Assembly (NCBI GenBank): GCA_022457155.1
Contig: JAJGOT010000322.1
Coordinates: forward strand, 920,001 to 984,000
From: Cladopsammia gracilis
Taxonomy: Eukaryota > Cnidaria > Anthozoa > Scleractinia > Dendrophylliidae
Length of the DNA: 64,000 nt
Direction: 5' to 3'
Position numbers and translations under genes: made by a program. Shown one piece after another: positions 1-11,268 of the stretch (position 1 is its first letter; every line of letters begins with the position of its first letter). The notes under the pieces are model-generated. The model was not told where the DNA came from. It worked only from the letters and a program-made list of their open reading frames with translations, and did not search any database.

Positions 1-78
1 ATCCGGGCGGGGGGAGGGGTCAAAAAATCTTGCCATCTGTCGGCAGGGTGTGGATTTTTTCTGGAATAACCCAATTAC

Positions 79-3000
79 CTTCACTACTGTCCCATCCAAA
101 ACTCTTGGTGACATCAGTTGTCTCCACTGCTCTCTTAGAACTTGTCTAAAAATGATTATTTCATAACATCAATGTTGACATTGCATTACAGAGGCCCTGC
201 CAGGGTAAATTCCGACAGGCAATATGACCCAAAAAGTAGTGACAGCACGTAAAATGAAATCGCGACAAAAGACAAATGTTCGTCCAATTTCCGACAGCAA
301 CGTGAAACATTGATAAAACACTGACACGAGACATTTTAAAATTCAGACAAGCAACACGGGAGCCCCCCCCCCCCCCCCCCCCCCCGGCAGGGTCTCATTA
401 CATGTATGTGACAAGTATATTTTAAATTACCACTAACTAGTCACCTGTAGTCAATGGGAAACCATTGATAATACTTTCCCTTTATCTTACATACTAACCC
501 GCGAATACAGCCACCATAGCCCAAAACTTTTATCACATCAGAAAATTTTAATTCCTTTCATTTCGGAGGGATCAAAAATGTACTGAAAGGTCAGTGATAA
601 CTGCCACAAGGTCACAATTGACAAGAGTCAAAGTTGAAATACCTGTAAGTGAAGAAACAGCTTCTGAAGCTGGTATGGGATGCTCTTAGCTTCTTCGTCT
701 TGAGTTCCAGTAAACTCCCACCTACACAGTAACAATGACAAACTAATATCAAGCAACAGGTTGATGAGAATTGAAGTAAATCATCAAATAAGCAATACTG
801 CATTAAGGCAATCTTTAACATTAGTAAAATTAATATTAATTATAAATTTTTGAAATTTGCATTCATTTCATGGAGTGTTAATTTCCTATAAGGTAGTTAT
901 TGGTTTATAGAAGATGTAAAATATACAATATATTGTTAACCATTCACTCTCAGAGTCAATAATTGTAAACTGAGAAATGTGGTGTAGTTCTAACTTTTTA
1001 GTCTGTTGATGAAATTCTATGGCGTGACCATTCAATTGAAACCTCTTGGGCAGTACTTTTGCATGGTACTATTTGTTTTTCAATATTTTACGAAAAAAAT
1101 AGGATTTTTCTTGAATTTTGATTTTTGGCACTCTTGGGAATTGAAGGGTTCAACAATAAGCACTTAATGACTGGTCCCATGAGAAACAGTGAGTTTTGTT
1201 TCCCCAAGACCCTCAATGTTCCCCAAGGCAAAGTCAAGGGGAACATTGAGGGTCGACGAGGGGAAACAAACCTCACTGTTACCCATGGGGCCAGTCGTTA
1301 AGTTTTTTATATATCTCCCAACTCGAAAATAGGAAAACTATGATGCGGCCATGGCTGAGATGAGAAAAAATGTGTGCTTGACGCAGCTGGCACACAAATT
1401 TGCCATGGTTTCAAGGCGCACGACCTGAAGTGGAAAGTTCAAGTGGTTGTTTCCCTAGGGGGTTAGTGAGTTTTGTTTGCCCTAGGGAGTTAGACTATTT
1501 AGACCCATGGCATGTGACATGTTCTTGTCCAATGAAAAAAAAGACATTTGAGTTGGGAGGTATAACAAAATTTGTTGCAGATAGCCCTTTTTTTTCAGAA
1601 ACAACTGGACTCCTGAAAAAATACCAACCTGTAAATAGCATTCCTAAACTCTGGAGTCATGTAAAGTGTCTGAAGTAGACTGTTTAGATAGCATGTCATG
1701 GCCTGATTCACAAGACCAACAAATCCTATAATCAAAGACAACAATAGAACTTAATTATAAAATAAGGAGCTGCATACACCACTTTCATAATGGTGGCCGA
1801 TTTATTTATTCTTTTATATGAATGTTAATTAGCCTCACTGGCCTCGTTTTAGAGTAAAAATTCTTTTGAATTTGCACATGCCAACGAGGCGAGAAAGGCT
1901 AATTAACATATATACAAAAGAATACAATAAATCGGCTGCCATTATGAAAGTGGTGAATATACACGAATGGGACCAAGGGTGACCCAGCAAGCAGGATTAC
2001 CTAATCGGGGCTAAAAAAAATGAAATTTAAACTTGCCCTTTGGGCAAGCAAGTCTTAGGTTTTACTTGCCTGGATAAGATTTAATAATTGGTTATTTCAG
2101 CTTAATTAATGATCAGCTTGTCCATATTCTTGCCCATCGGGCAAGTGAGTGGGGAAAGTTACTTGCCCAACACAAAAATCTACTTGTCCCGGGCAACCAG
2201 ACGGAATTTTTTTTTAGCCCTGCTAATAAAGACAACAGACTCCATTGTTTTATAAGTTTGTTTACGTTTGTTGTTGTTGTTGTTTATGCTACATGCGAAA
2301 CAAGGTCACCAGTCAGCCACGTCAACCTGTACATGTATGCATGTCTCAGAAAGGGCAGTCTTAATTATTTGAACCAGCCAAGGTGTTTAAGTAACTGGTA
2401 AAATCATGCTCAAACACGATCAAACACCTTGCCTCAGTTCATTTTGTTGGCCTTGTCTCCTACATCTTCTTGACACAAATACACAGTAGAGGGCATTAGA
2501 ATACACCTTATTCTGAAATGGTGGCCAATTTTATTAATGCCGATTTACACGGTACAACTTTATTGCCTGTGACAGGCTTACTCCATGCTTACACTATGAC
2601 TTAAGTTGATTTGCACAAAGCAATTTATGTTGTAAGCATGTCATAAGCATGTCGTTATCATGGTTTGAGTGTGTCGCATGGGACAAAGTTGTACCGTGTA
2701 AATCAGCCCCTTATTCTTCGATAGGCATGTTAATTAGCCCTGTGCCTCATTTTCACTTGAAAATTATTTTGTATTTTGCACATGCTGATGAGGCAAAGAG
2801 GGCTAATTTACATGGATATAAAAGAATAACAAAATGGCTGCCATTTCGGACTAAGGTGAATAGTTAGATCCACCTTGTACAGTAGGACTGTACAGATCTG
2901 CTTCTGTATTGTTATGTTGAATCACTTTCATTATTTTCAATGAGATTACTTTTCCCTACCTTGAATAGAGTTTCTTTGCTAATTTGCAGCAAATTTGCTA

Positions 3001-4595
3001 ATTTGCAGGGCAACTGTATTTAGGTTTAATATGTCTGAATAAAGTTTTTGTTTGTTTGACTATTATTTGTAGACAGTAGCCAAATAAAATGGCTGTTATT
3101 TTGGACTAAGGTGTATATGTTGTAGTTAATTTTTTTTATTTCAGGTAATTTTCATTTTCCCATTGTTTTGGGGTATGGTAATATATGCTAATGAATTTGA
3201 AACAAAGGAAAAACAAAAATTACCTGAAATAAAAAATTAACTACAACATATACACTGACTGTTTGAAAAAGAGTAAGGGACGTAGCAGTCTCCAGTGAGT
3301 GTTACAACCTTTCCTTGAGGGGGGAGGCAGGGAGCTGGGGGGATACAGACATGGACCCACAATAATCGCCGCAAGCTGTTGTGGTGTCCCTACCATATCT
3401 GACGAAGATGAATAAAGTTTATTGCTGTCAGAACTTGATGGCAATGATGTTGTATGATACAATTGGGAAACAAATGAAAAAGAATGTTACCTGTCTCTGA
3501 TTTTGTTGAGGTATAGCTGTCACTGGAAGAATAAGATGAGTAGGAGGGATTGGAACTACTCTGAAACAAGTTACTGACACTGTCGGCAAGTATTTCATCT
3601 GTACTGTCCTGCAAGGAAAAGTGTACAGCTGTAATGATTTTACAAAAACCAAGGAGTGAATTACCAAGGGAACATAACTAAACCCAGCCTCAAAATTATT
3701 TTCCACAGTCTCTCTCTCTCAACCCTTGGAATGAGAGAGAAGAAGAAGAAATTGAAATTACATAGTAAAAGACAGATCTGTGATATGGAGCTTTCTGCTC
3801 ACTTAATAACAAAAAATCCCATCTCATCATCCAATAATTTGAAATGGGTTCTCTTATGACTATTCAAGGATAGTCATTGATCACATTATATTAAATTGTC
3901 CTTTAAAAGATTGTTTTGATTTCTGTTCAGTATAGAATTCCATTACTCATTTCCAGGTCAATTAAACATATTAGGTGCCCCTTAATAGACTATGCGAACG
4001 TGAAACAAAGAAAATTACAGTGAGATGAATAAGTGAATTGACGCGGATAAGTATAAGCTTGATAACATTGAATGAAAAATTCATGTAAGCTTATTAAGCT
4101 TATTGAAGTTATTTAAGCTTATTTGAATGATTGATGGTACCAGAAATCAAAGCTTCTCTAAAGATAACAATTACCATCAGATATGATTTTACAACGCATA
4201 TAAGCTCTATATACAACTACTTGTTCACCGACCTTGCTTTTCGTTGGCTGCACTCCATCTTTATCTTTGACTGAGAAATTGTTCTTCTTCCCGTTGGATG
4301 CTAGCCCGACTTCTTGTAATGTTTTGTTCCTTTCCGCATTGAGGACAACTTCTTCGCTGGTTCCTCCCAGCGTCTTACACCACACTAAAAGAAACGAATC
4401 TTCTTCATATTTGACTTGTTTGGCAACATGAGAATAGAGTTCTTGTACTAGAGTGGAAGCCGGCAAATTGACCGTGTGCTTGCTGTGCCCCCAATCCGCA
4501 GTGGTCTCATCTTTTATGATACATAACACTGTCGGTTCGTCGGCAGGGCACGTATTTTCGACTGACACTACTTCTTTGGACGTTGCATTGACCAT
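79..4595 (-). CDS. USP47: USP47-like ubiquitin carboxyl-terminal hydrolase, 5' part (runs off left edge)
   Basis: Five exons can be read on the minus strand with matching phases: 4595-4233 (or to 4221), 3608-3491, 1725-1629, 721-643 and 145-79; the last donor leads out of the window. Together they give about 241 N-terminal residues of a family usually near 1,370. Exon 1 carries the ubiquitin-like region ([32 protein letters not shown]), closely like vertebrate USP47. Exon 2 is Ser/Tyr-rich and ends in KSETG. Exon 3 holds the USP Cys box ([19 protein letters not shown]), with the catalytic Cys codon at 1693-1691 (about residue 172). Exon 4 reads WEF...[10 protein letters not shown] and exon 5 reads [14 protein letters not shown]; both are family signatures. 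USP47 family enzymes remove ubiquitin from substrates such as DNA polymerase beta. The His/Asp boxes lie beyond the edge. The exon 1 donor is ambiguous (AAG|gtcggt or CAA|gtagtt, both phase 0). Start: first ATG in the exon 1 frame. Confidence 0.93.
363..385. repeat. poly-C run
   Basis: A run of about 23 C lies in a USP47 intron. Its length is probably unreliable in any assembly. Confidence 0.8.
1163..1302. repeat. foldback element in USP47 intron
   Basis: The arms starting cttaatgactggtcccatg and ending catggggccagtcgttaag pair with each other over about 60 bp, including gagggtctt/accctcaatgtt blocks. This is a hairpin-type MITE. A related piece (tttccctagggggttagtgag) follows at about 1450. 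Confidence 0.65.
1776..1956. repeat. MITE, TA-type palindrome (family 1)
   Basis: Terminal inverted repeats read acaccactttcataatggtgg at the left and the complement at the right. The interior (cttttatatgaatgttaattagcct and complement) is shared with the elements at 2502-2858 and 38480-38664. Confidence 0.75.
2007..2220. repeat. MITE with ggctaaaaaaaa ends
   Basis: The left end ggggctaaaaaaaa is mirrored by ttttttttagccc at the right. The interior has repeated cttgccc/gggcaag motifs that can pair. It lies in a USP47 intron. Confidence 0.55.
2502..2858. repeat. family-1 MITE containing a second, nested MITE
   Basis: The outer ends (tacaccttattctgaaatgg and gccatttcggactaaggtg) match the family at 38480-38664. 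The outer element is interrupted at about 2541-2706 by a different inverted-repeat element with gatttacacggtacaactt ends. Confidence 0.7.
3112..3255. repeat. foldback element inserted next to a family-1 MITE end
   Basis: The arm tgtatatgttgtagttaatt is mirrored by aattaactacaacatataca, and the pairing continues through ttatttcaggtaatttt. Immediately to the left (3078-3114) is a lone family-1 MITE end (ggctgttattttggactaag). Confidence 0.7.
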
Positions 4596-5035
4596 TCCTG
4601 GTCACAAAAATCCCCTGAAGAATATCAATGGTTGTTTTTGCGTACAGAAAGACAACTTCCCTGCAAAATTCACCCTGTTCAGAACGAAGCAAGGGATCGA
4701 AGAAGTGAAAGTTCGAACAGTCGTGAAATGTTACGTGAACCTACCCAGTAGGGGAGGGGTAATGGGCGTGCTGTGAAAGAGAGATAATCCTTTTCTGGTA
4801 AAAATAAGTAATATTTGAGTTCTTTCCCGGTAGAAAGATATTTGAAACACAAAATTATTGATCAAGCAGATGAAAAACTTTACGGTGTGAGATCCAAGAT
4901 GTAATTTTATCTCTTGAAGGTCTTATCGCCTCCCCGAAGAAATGTTGTAGTTACTTCCCCCTGATTGAACGTGCGCATTTCTTTTTCTTTCTTCTCACTG
5001 ACCAGTTTTAACGCGGGCGCGCAGTATTGTGAGAA
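4596..5035. promoter_or_regulatory. shared head-to-head promoter region of USP47-like and UFSP1-like genes
   Basis: About 440 bp separate the two start codons, which face away from each other. The UFSP1-proximal 60 bp contain a CpG-rich patch (aacgcgggcgcgcag, 5020-5034) and a pyrimidine stretch. No TATA box is obvious for either gene. This looks like a CpG-type bidirectional promoter. Transcription start sites cannot be placed from sequence alone, and an additional non-coding 5' exon for USP47 is possible. Confidence 0.6.
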
Positions 5036-8000
5036 ATGTTGAGTGATGTTCATCAAGGATTACGTCTTCCTGTTCAAGTCGTAGATTCCGCTGTTGTCCG
5101 GGGCAAATACGAGTTTTATCATTATGAAATTGATGGTGTTGATGACAGAGTAAGTATAAATCTGAGTTTGCCGAAAACGTGTGACAAAGCTGCAGATCGA
5201 GGGTAAACCTGCGGCTCAATTTTCAATTTTGCCAGCGCTCTTTGTCTTCTTCAAATATTCCCGCGGGAAATGCAAGCTATGGGGGTATAATGGACTATAC
5301 GGGAAGGCTCTGCCCAACATGGGTGCCTTTAATTTGTCAGGCTGGGAGAATGTAAAAGGTTAGGGATATCAAAAATTGAAGTGTAGAAAAGGGTAGGAAA
5401 ACTGTCGTTATTTTAAGTCTGTCTCAGGGGCGGATTTAGGGGGGGGCGCGGCCCCCCCCCCCCCTATTGCCTTTTGCCCCTAGATTGTCACGCCTTCAGT
5501 GCTCCTGATGGGCGCTGGCTCGCCCATATTGTCACTATAAAAATTGCTCCGGCCCCCTCTTTATAGATTTCCTGGATCCGCCCCTGTGTCTGTCCGAGGT
5601 GTCTGGGGTGCCCCTCGATCTGATGATGATGATGATAATGATGATGCGATGATGAAGAAGGTCTTTCAAAATACAGTCAAAGCTCTCCCTGCAAACACTC
5701 TCCAGACCTGCCAACCCCTGCTAAAGGAAAATCTGGAGATCCATGGAAAAGAATTCTGGTGATTCTACAAAAAGTAGTAAGATTTTTTTTGTTGCCCAGA
5801 TCAAGATTAAACAAACCCTTTACCCATAAAACGGGTTTGTTCCCATTGCATAAAATCACTAATAGGGGCCTAGGAATTAGGCAAAAAATGGTAAACACAA
5901 GTACAAATCAGACAGAACTCCTCAGAACAGTAATAGTGTTCTACTTTAGTACTTTATGGTACTAGCAATTCTCATTTATTTTCCATTTTTTTACTCAACA
6001 AGGTAATACTTCATTTCAGAATGATTTCCTCCAAAAAACTGTGAGATTGGGAGTCTTGTCATGAGGCTGCGAGAAAAGATAAAAATTGTGAGACTTACGG
6101 CAAAATCGCGAGAGTTGGCAGGTCTGACTCTCGTACATGGACAACTCAACTTACAGCTGCCTTGACAAAAACCTGTTTGAATTCTCCTCTTACAAGAATC
6201 ATTCCTGTAAGCATCTCGCTCCAGTTACAAACACTTTCCAGGAGGGGGGGGGGGGGGAGGTGCCAAGGGACCGCGGCGCCCCTTTTGTCTGGGATTTTTT
6301 TTTTTAAACAAATGGGATGACTCAAGTTTAATTAGCTCCCATACCAATCCGGTTACTTGGATGTCATTTGTAAAAAAGTTCAAGTTGATTCAAGTCATTT
6401 TCCTGGCATTTGCCAAATTTAAACACCCAGAATGCACCACATTGCATCTCAGAGTTCTTAAATTATCATAGTTTTCCGGGGGAGGGGGGCATACCCCGGG
6501 AACCCTCAACGAGCCCAGTGTCTGTCATACAAATTTTTACGGTCCCCTCTTTCTAAAATTCCTGGATCTGCCCCTGTTTTTTGCTTCCTGAGAGCTTCAG
6601 CTGTATCTTAAACAGATGCACCTATTTTTTTGTAAGAGGGCTACCATTTTCTGCGAAGGTATATGAAAATGTTACCTTGCTGTCGAAAATGGTATATGAA
6701 AAGGTAAGGGTTTGGACATTAGGATAGAGCTTCCTCTTATAAAACTTTAGTTTCAGCCTATGTGCTGTTTTGAAAATCCTGTCTAAAGCCGGGACTTCAT
6801 TCTTTTTCTATAGGGTTGGGGCTGTGGCTACAGGACACTTCAGACCATTTGTTCATGGGTGTTTCATGCGCTAAAAACAAAACAAGAAGTTTTGCCAGTA
6901 CCAAGCCTTCAGGAGATTCAGCAGACCTTGGTGAATATAGGTGACAAACCAGCCTCTTTCGTTGGCTCAAAAGAATGGATTGGATCTGTGGAAGCCTGCC
7001 TGTGTGTAGATCAAATTTTTGGAGTAGGTTTGTGGATTTGATTTACAATAAATATTATCCGAAAATGAAAAAAAAATTTAAAAAAGTTGTGGCAATTCAA
7101 TTAGATTATCCAGTCTGTTTATGGCTAGAGACACTGATCATTAACAGTTTTGGCATATACACTGTACTACATTTTGTGGTAAATTAACACAAGGTAAAGT
7201 CGCACTCGGGCCACGATGGCCCACACGGCCGGAGCTTAACCCGGTTTCCATAGCATGAAGCAACTAGGAATATTGCTACTCCCCCCTGGATGGGATGCTA
7301 GTACATCGCAGGGTTACCCCCAGCATTTTGTCGCCGGTACCCATTTATACACCTGGGTGGAGAGAGACAGTGTGGAGTAAAGTTTCTTGTCTAAGGAAAC
7401 AACACGACGGCAGAGACCAGGCTCAAACCACCGACCTTAAGGTTGAAAGTCCGACGCGCTAACCACTAGACCACCGTGCCAAATTAACACAAGCTGGACC
7501 ATTATTTTTTGGTTTCTGTTAATACAAAACATTTTTGGTTTTTGAAATGACACCAAATCCCTGCCCCTTTACAGTGCGTCGCACCTTATTGTGAGCACCC
7601 AACAAACACTTTTACAATCAGAGAGCACAGATTCAATTGCTGGGCATGCCTCTTGCAAAGTTGAGCACAGTCAATGGAATTTTTAAATCCTTTGGCTTCC
7701 TGTTTATCACATGAGTGTAAAGTTAGTTACAAGTACAAATATGTTATTCACTTGATTGCTTCACAAATATCCCCAGTTATAAAAATCATTATAAGATTTA
7801 GCTGGTGATATCACGGAAACTTGTAAAAACAGTTTGTTGGATGCTCACGGTGAGGTGTGTTGCAATGTGGCCCCCCCAGGAGCGGGGGGGGGGGGTGAGG
7901 GGTGGGGGGGTGGGGTACTTGGGTGTATTTAGGGTGGGTATGTGTCCCCCTGGTTTCCAAATTTGGACCCAGTTTTAGAAAGAATTTGCACTCAAAATGA

Positions 8001-10813
8001 TACCCCGTTCTAGAAATAGGTCAATTTTTAATACCCTGTTCTAGAAAAAATGGCTTCTGATAATCTGAAGCTTCCGTGCGCTCCAAATATTATACCTTGT
8101 TCTAGGAAACGTCTCTAAAATTGATACCCTGTTTAAGATCAGGAGTCCCAAAATCACGACCCCGTTGGGCAGCACATAATACCCTTATAGGTATTTTGGG
8201 GAGTACCCCCCCCCCCCCCACCGCCCAGGTGTGGCTCTTTCACTCAGAGTCAATTATCATGACATGAAGTGTAGTAAACTGTTCTAACTTTTTAGTCTGT
8301 CGACGAAATCCTGTGGTGTGGCCATACAAATTAAATCTCTTCAGCAGTACTTTTGCATGGTACCATGATTTATTTTCCAAAATTTTATAAAACGAAATGT
8401 GGGATTTTTTTTACATTTTGATGTACGTCTTGCACTCTTGGGAGTTTAATGGTTAAGTACGTCAGGCTTTTAAATCCACAGATGTACTGTAAGGAAGTCC
8501 ATACCCATTTTATGATCAAAATTAAGTTTTAGTCTCAGAGTAAAAGGATTCAAAGTCACTTTTAGTTTGTTGGAGCCCAGGTATGACATCATGTTTTGTT
8601 TTTTTTTCTAATTAGAGAACCATGTTGTTTCAGGTTTGTAGCAAAATAGTGCATGTTAGTGGAGGAGACAGTGTTGAGAAGGAGGCAGCATTAGTTCTTT
8701 TGGAACACTTTAAAAACTTTGGGTCACCTGTTATGATAGGTATGTTTTCTTTTCTCAAAATGAGTAATACATAATAAACAGTTTACTAATATTAACAGTA
8801 ATTTATTAAATCAAGTAATGTTCTGAATTACTTACTGTATAAACAGTCTGTTACATTTGTAGACACTCATCTTTTCATGGTGGACGCTAGTAAAATCAAT
8901 AAAGCTGAGACATTTTCACTGTACAGTCACCTCCAATGTCTGTATTAACAAGGTCTAATCTAATTGTTCAGTCAGTCATTTTCTTTCGTTTGTATCTGCA
9001 TAAGGTGGAGATGTTGATGCTTCCTCAAAGACGCTGCTTGGATTATGCAAGACAAACAGAGACTTTCACTTCTTAATTGCAGTAAGTCATGGTGGTGAAC
9101 ATATACATGTACTCTACTCTTAATTCTTCATTGTTTTCTTTACACTTTTAGCCTTGTAATGGATGTCTGTTCTGTATCAGAAGTGATACAGTTTCCAAAC
9201 TGATTACTTAAGTACTATTGATCCTGGACATCCTTTCAAATTGCCTTGAAAATCAGCCCGCTTCACGCACCATTGGTTTCACTCTGCGGTTTGGAAAAAG
9301 TCCATCACGTGATCAAATTTTTGTTGACCGCAAGTCAACCACAAGATTGGTAACGTTTAACTTGCAAAGAATGAATTTAAACTATTATGCCTTCAAATAT
9401 TGTAATATATTTTTTGAACTTAACTTTCTGTAGCTTGTAATTGAAAAGGAAGAACTGTTTTTCTAGGAAAGATATTATCTGAGCACATTTGACAACTGCA
9501 AGTTAACATTCATTCATCGGAAGTTTACCAGTTATGTGACGTAACCGATCATGTTGTCGATTTGCGGTCAACAGAATTTTGATTGAGTGATGAATTATTT
9601 TCAAACCGCGAAGTGAAACCAACGGTGCGTGACGCGGGCTGATTTTTAAGGCAATTTGAAAGGACATCCAGGATCAATAGTAAAACTGTTCTTGTTTAAT
9701 TTGGTGGTCTTAACCTTTTTTGGCCAAGTTTCCTCAAATTTCATTCTCTTCATGGCCAAATATTTTACTTGCCAAATAGCATAAGGTGACTATATACCAG
9801 TAGTCACATTTGGCCACTTATCGGTAAGGTAACAAAGTCGCCTGTGGCCGCAAAAGAGTTAACTTAATTTTTTTTAAGCCAAAGATTTTAGGGGGAGTTT
9901 TCAGTCAAGTTAACCAACCATTTTCAAAATGATGTTGTTTTACCATAATTTTATACTTGAAACCAATTATCATTTTGATAATAGTTCACTTCAAACTGTA
10001 GTAAGCAATATAAGCATTGCAATGATGTTGAGTGATGCAGTGCTTATTTGAGGGCAACATTTATACTTTTGCTGTTATGTGCATTGCTTATTTGGTGGTG
10101 GCACTCTTTTGAGTAAATATGGTACTAGCCTGCGTAGCAGGAGCATGAAAATAAATATGGGCGCAAGAAAGAACGGGGTGCGCGAGGGCTCCTCTCCTTA
10201 CGGACACCTCCTTAGTTTTTATAAGGACCTCTGTAGTAGTCGGACAGCTTACTTATTCTTGAAGATATGAAAATTCATAAACTCTCTATAATACCAATTA
10301 ACACCTCTATAACATGGATACTTTGATCTGTCCCTTTGATGTAAGGAAGTTCAACAGCAGTAATAAAAATACATAACATTGCTCATGTTAATGGGGCAGT
10401 ACGCAGCTCTTACAAGGTCTTCTCTGATTTGCTGAGAAAACAATAGAACAAACAACACAACAATGGCTAACAATAGACCCTAGACCTAAAAACAATAGAG
10501 CTGCATGATATACAGGTCCAATGAAATTAGAGGTTGTAAAGAGCTGCGTGGTATCTGATGTTAATGGTGCCTTATGGAGTTCTCATCCATGTATTTTATG
10601 ATATGGATTTGGGTGACAGATGGGACGGGATACAAAAACCTAACCCACGTCACATTTCTTTTATAGGACCCACATTTTTATGGAAAGGCTGCTGACAAAA
10701 CACTCCTTCAAAGTGATGGCTGGGTTCAGTGGAAGCATCTGGATGATGTGTTCAAGTCAGATTCCTTTTATAACTTCTGTCTACCCCAGTTAAGGTCAGA
10801 AACATGTGGCTGA
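5036..10813 (+). CDS. UFSP1: UFSP1-like UFM1-specific protease, complete, five exons
   Basis: Exons 5036-5149, 6814-7023, 8634-8739, 9005-9081 and 10667-10813 join in frame with GT-AG borders, giving 217 residues and a TGA stop. UFSP proteases mature the ubiquitin-like modifier UFM1 and remove it from targets. Exon 2 opens with the catalytic box GWGCGYRTLQTICSW (Cys42, codon 6823-6825). Exon 5 opens with DPH (Asp170, His172). Tyr30 in exon 1 lies 12 residues before the Cys, the spacing of the oxyanion Tyr in mouse UFSP1. GDKPASFVGSKEWIGSVEA and GGDVDASSKTLLGLC match UFSP1 better than UFSP2, and the length equals mouse UFSP1, without the long UFSP2 N-terminal region. The ATG is the first in the exon 1 frame, close to the CpG patch. 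All catalytic residues are intact, so an active enzyme is expected. A UFSP2 paralogue lacking its N-domain is the less likely alternative. Confidence 0.94.
5275..5405 (+). repeat. left fragment of a tatatgaaagggtaggg-type MITE
   Basis: The text ggggtataatggactatacg...gctctgcccaa matches the left end of the intact element at 43688-44130. The right end of the same family lies at 6614-6752, so the original copy seems to have been split by later insertions within UFSP1 intron 1. Confidence 0.6.
5425..5586. repeat. hAT-like MITE with caggggcgga ends
   Basis: Ends are caggggcggatttagg and cctggatccgcccctg. The flanks gtctgtct and gtctgtcc form an 8-bp target duplication with one mismatch, as expected for hAT elements. 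A second copy is at 26953-27118 and a right-end fragment at about 6510-6575. Confidence 0.7.
6614..6752 (+). repeat. right fragment of the split tatatgaaa-type MITE
   Basis: ggtatatgaaaaggtaaggg, then tttggac...cataaaactttag, matches the right part of the element at 43688-44130. It ends about 60 bp before UFSP1 exon 2. Confidence 0.6.
7194..7480 (-). mobile_element. tRNA-derived SINE, full length with target site duplication
   Basis: Read on the minus strand it begins ggcacggtggtctagtggtt (A box) with ggtggtttgagcc acting as a weak B box. A body follows containing ccacccaggtgtataaatgg and catcccatccagggggg. Direct repeats aaattaacacaag at 7181-7193 and 7481-7493 flank it, the 13-bp target duplication typical of LINE-driven insertion. 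It sits in UFSP1 intron 2. Confidence 0.85.
7871..8228. repeat. G/C-run-ended MITE
   Basis: It starts with a long G run (gggggtgagg...ggggtactt) and ends with gggagtacccccccc. The interior repeats cccgttctagaaa/ccctgttctagaaaa. It resembles the 43688-44130 family in its ends but has a different interior. It lies in UFSP1 intron 2. Confidence 0.5.
9212..9682. repeat. 470-bp MITE in UFSP1 intron 4
   Basis: Ends are tactattgatcctgga and tccaggatcaatagta, exact complements. Longer arms cover tttcaaattgcctt and cgcaccattggtttcac. The flanking TA suggests a TA target. Confidence 0.8.
10411..10560 (-). repeat. dispersed repeat (tagggtccattgtt family), minus orientation
   Basis: On the minus strand it reads aacctctaatttcattggac, then tagggtctattgttagcc, then ttgttctattgttttctcag. 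The same order occurs on the plus strand at 37537-37657 and, partly, at 42259-42360 and 57739-57839. Its class is unknown. Confidence 0.6.
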
Positions 10814-11262
10814 CTAAGCGAATTGCCGTGCTAGCTTGTCACTATTATGTGTGACTTTGTGTTATTTTTTGTTTATGATGGCATGTTGCAACACTGAAAA
10901 TAACTTACAAATTTTTAAATTTTGTCAGCCTGATAGTATCAGGCAGTGTTTGCATCACAGGCACATCAAAGTCATGCGACACTGCTTTTTGGTTATTCTG
11001 CAATGCTGTGTATTTAGATCTTTTTTGTGCCCAGGTTATAGAATATATATACAGCATATTGGATAAGTACTGTTGAGGTGCAAAAATTATTAATTATTAT
11101 TTATTTTGTTCAAGATTAAACTTTTGTTTTATGATTGAACTTTCATGTAGGTTGTTTGTTTTTTCTTGCTGTACTAGAAATGTGTTAAAAGCTTTCAAAA
11201 AAATTAACAAAATTAATGATTGTATGCAAGCTTCAGCTTTTAATATAATAAGCTATTTTTGG

Positions 11263-11268
11263 AATAAA
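11263..11268 (+). promoter_or_regulatory. candidate polyadenylation signal of UFSP1-like gene
   Basis: AATAAA lies about 450 bp after the UFSP1 stop and is followed by a GT-rich stretch (gaatctgtgtctttgag). It is the first good hexamer with a downstream GU-type element; use is inferred. Confidence 0.4.
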
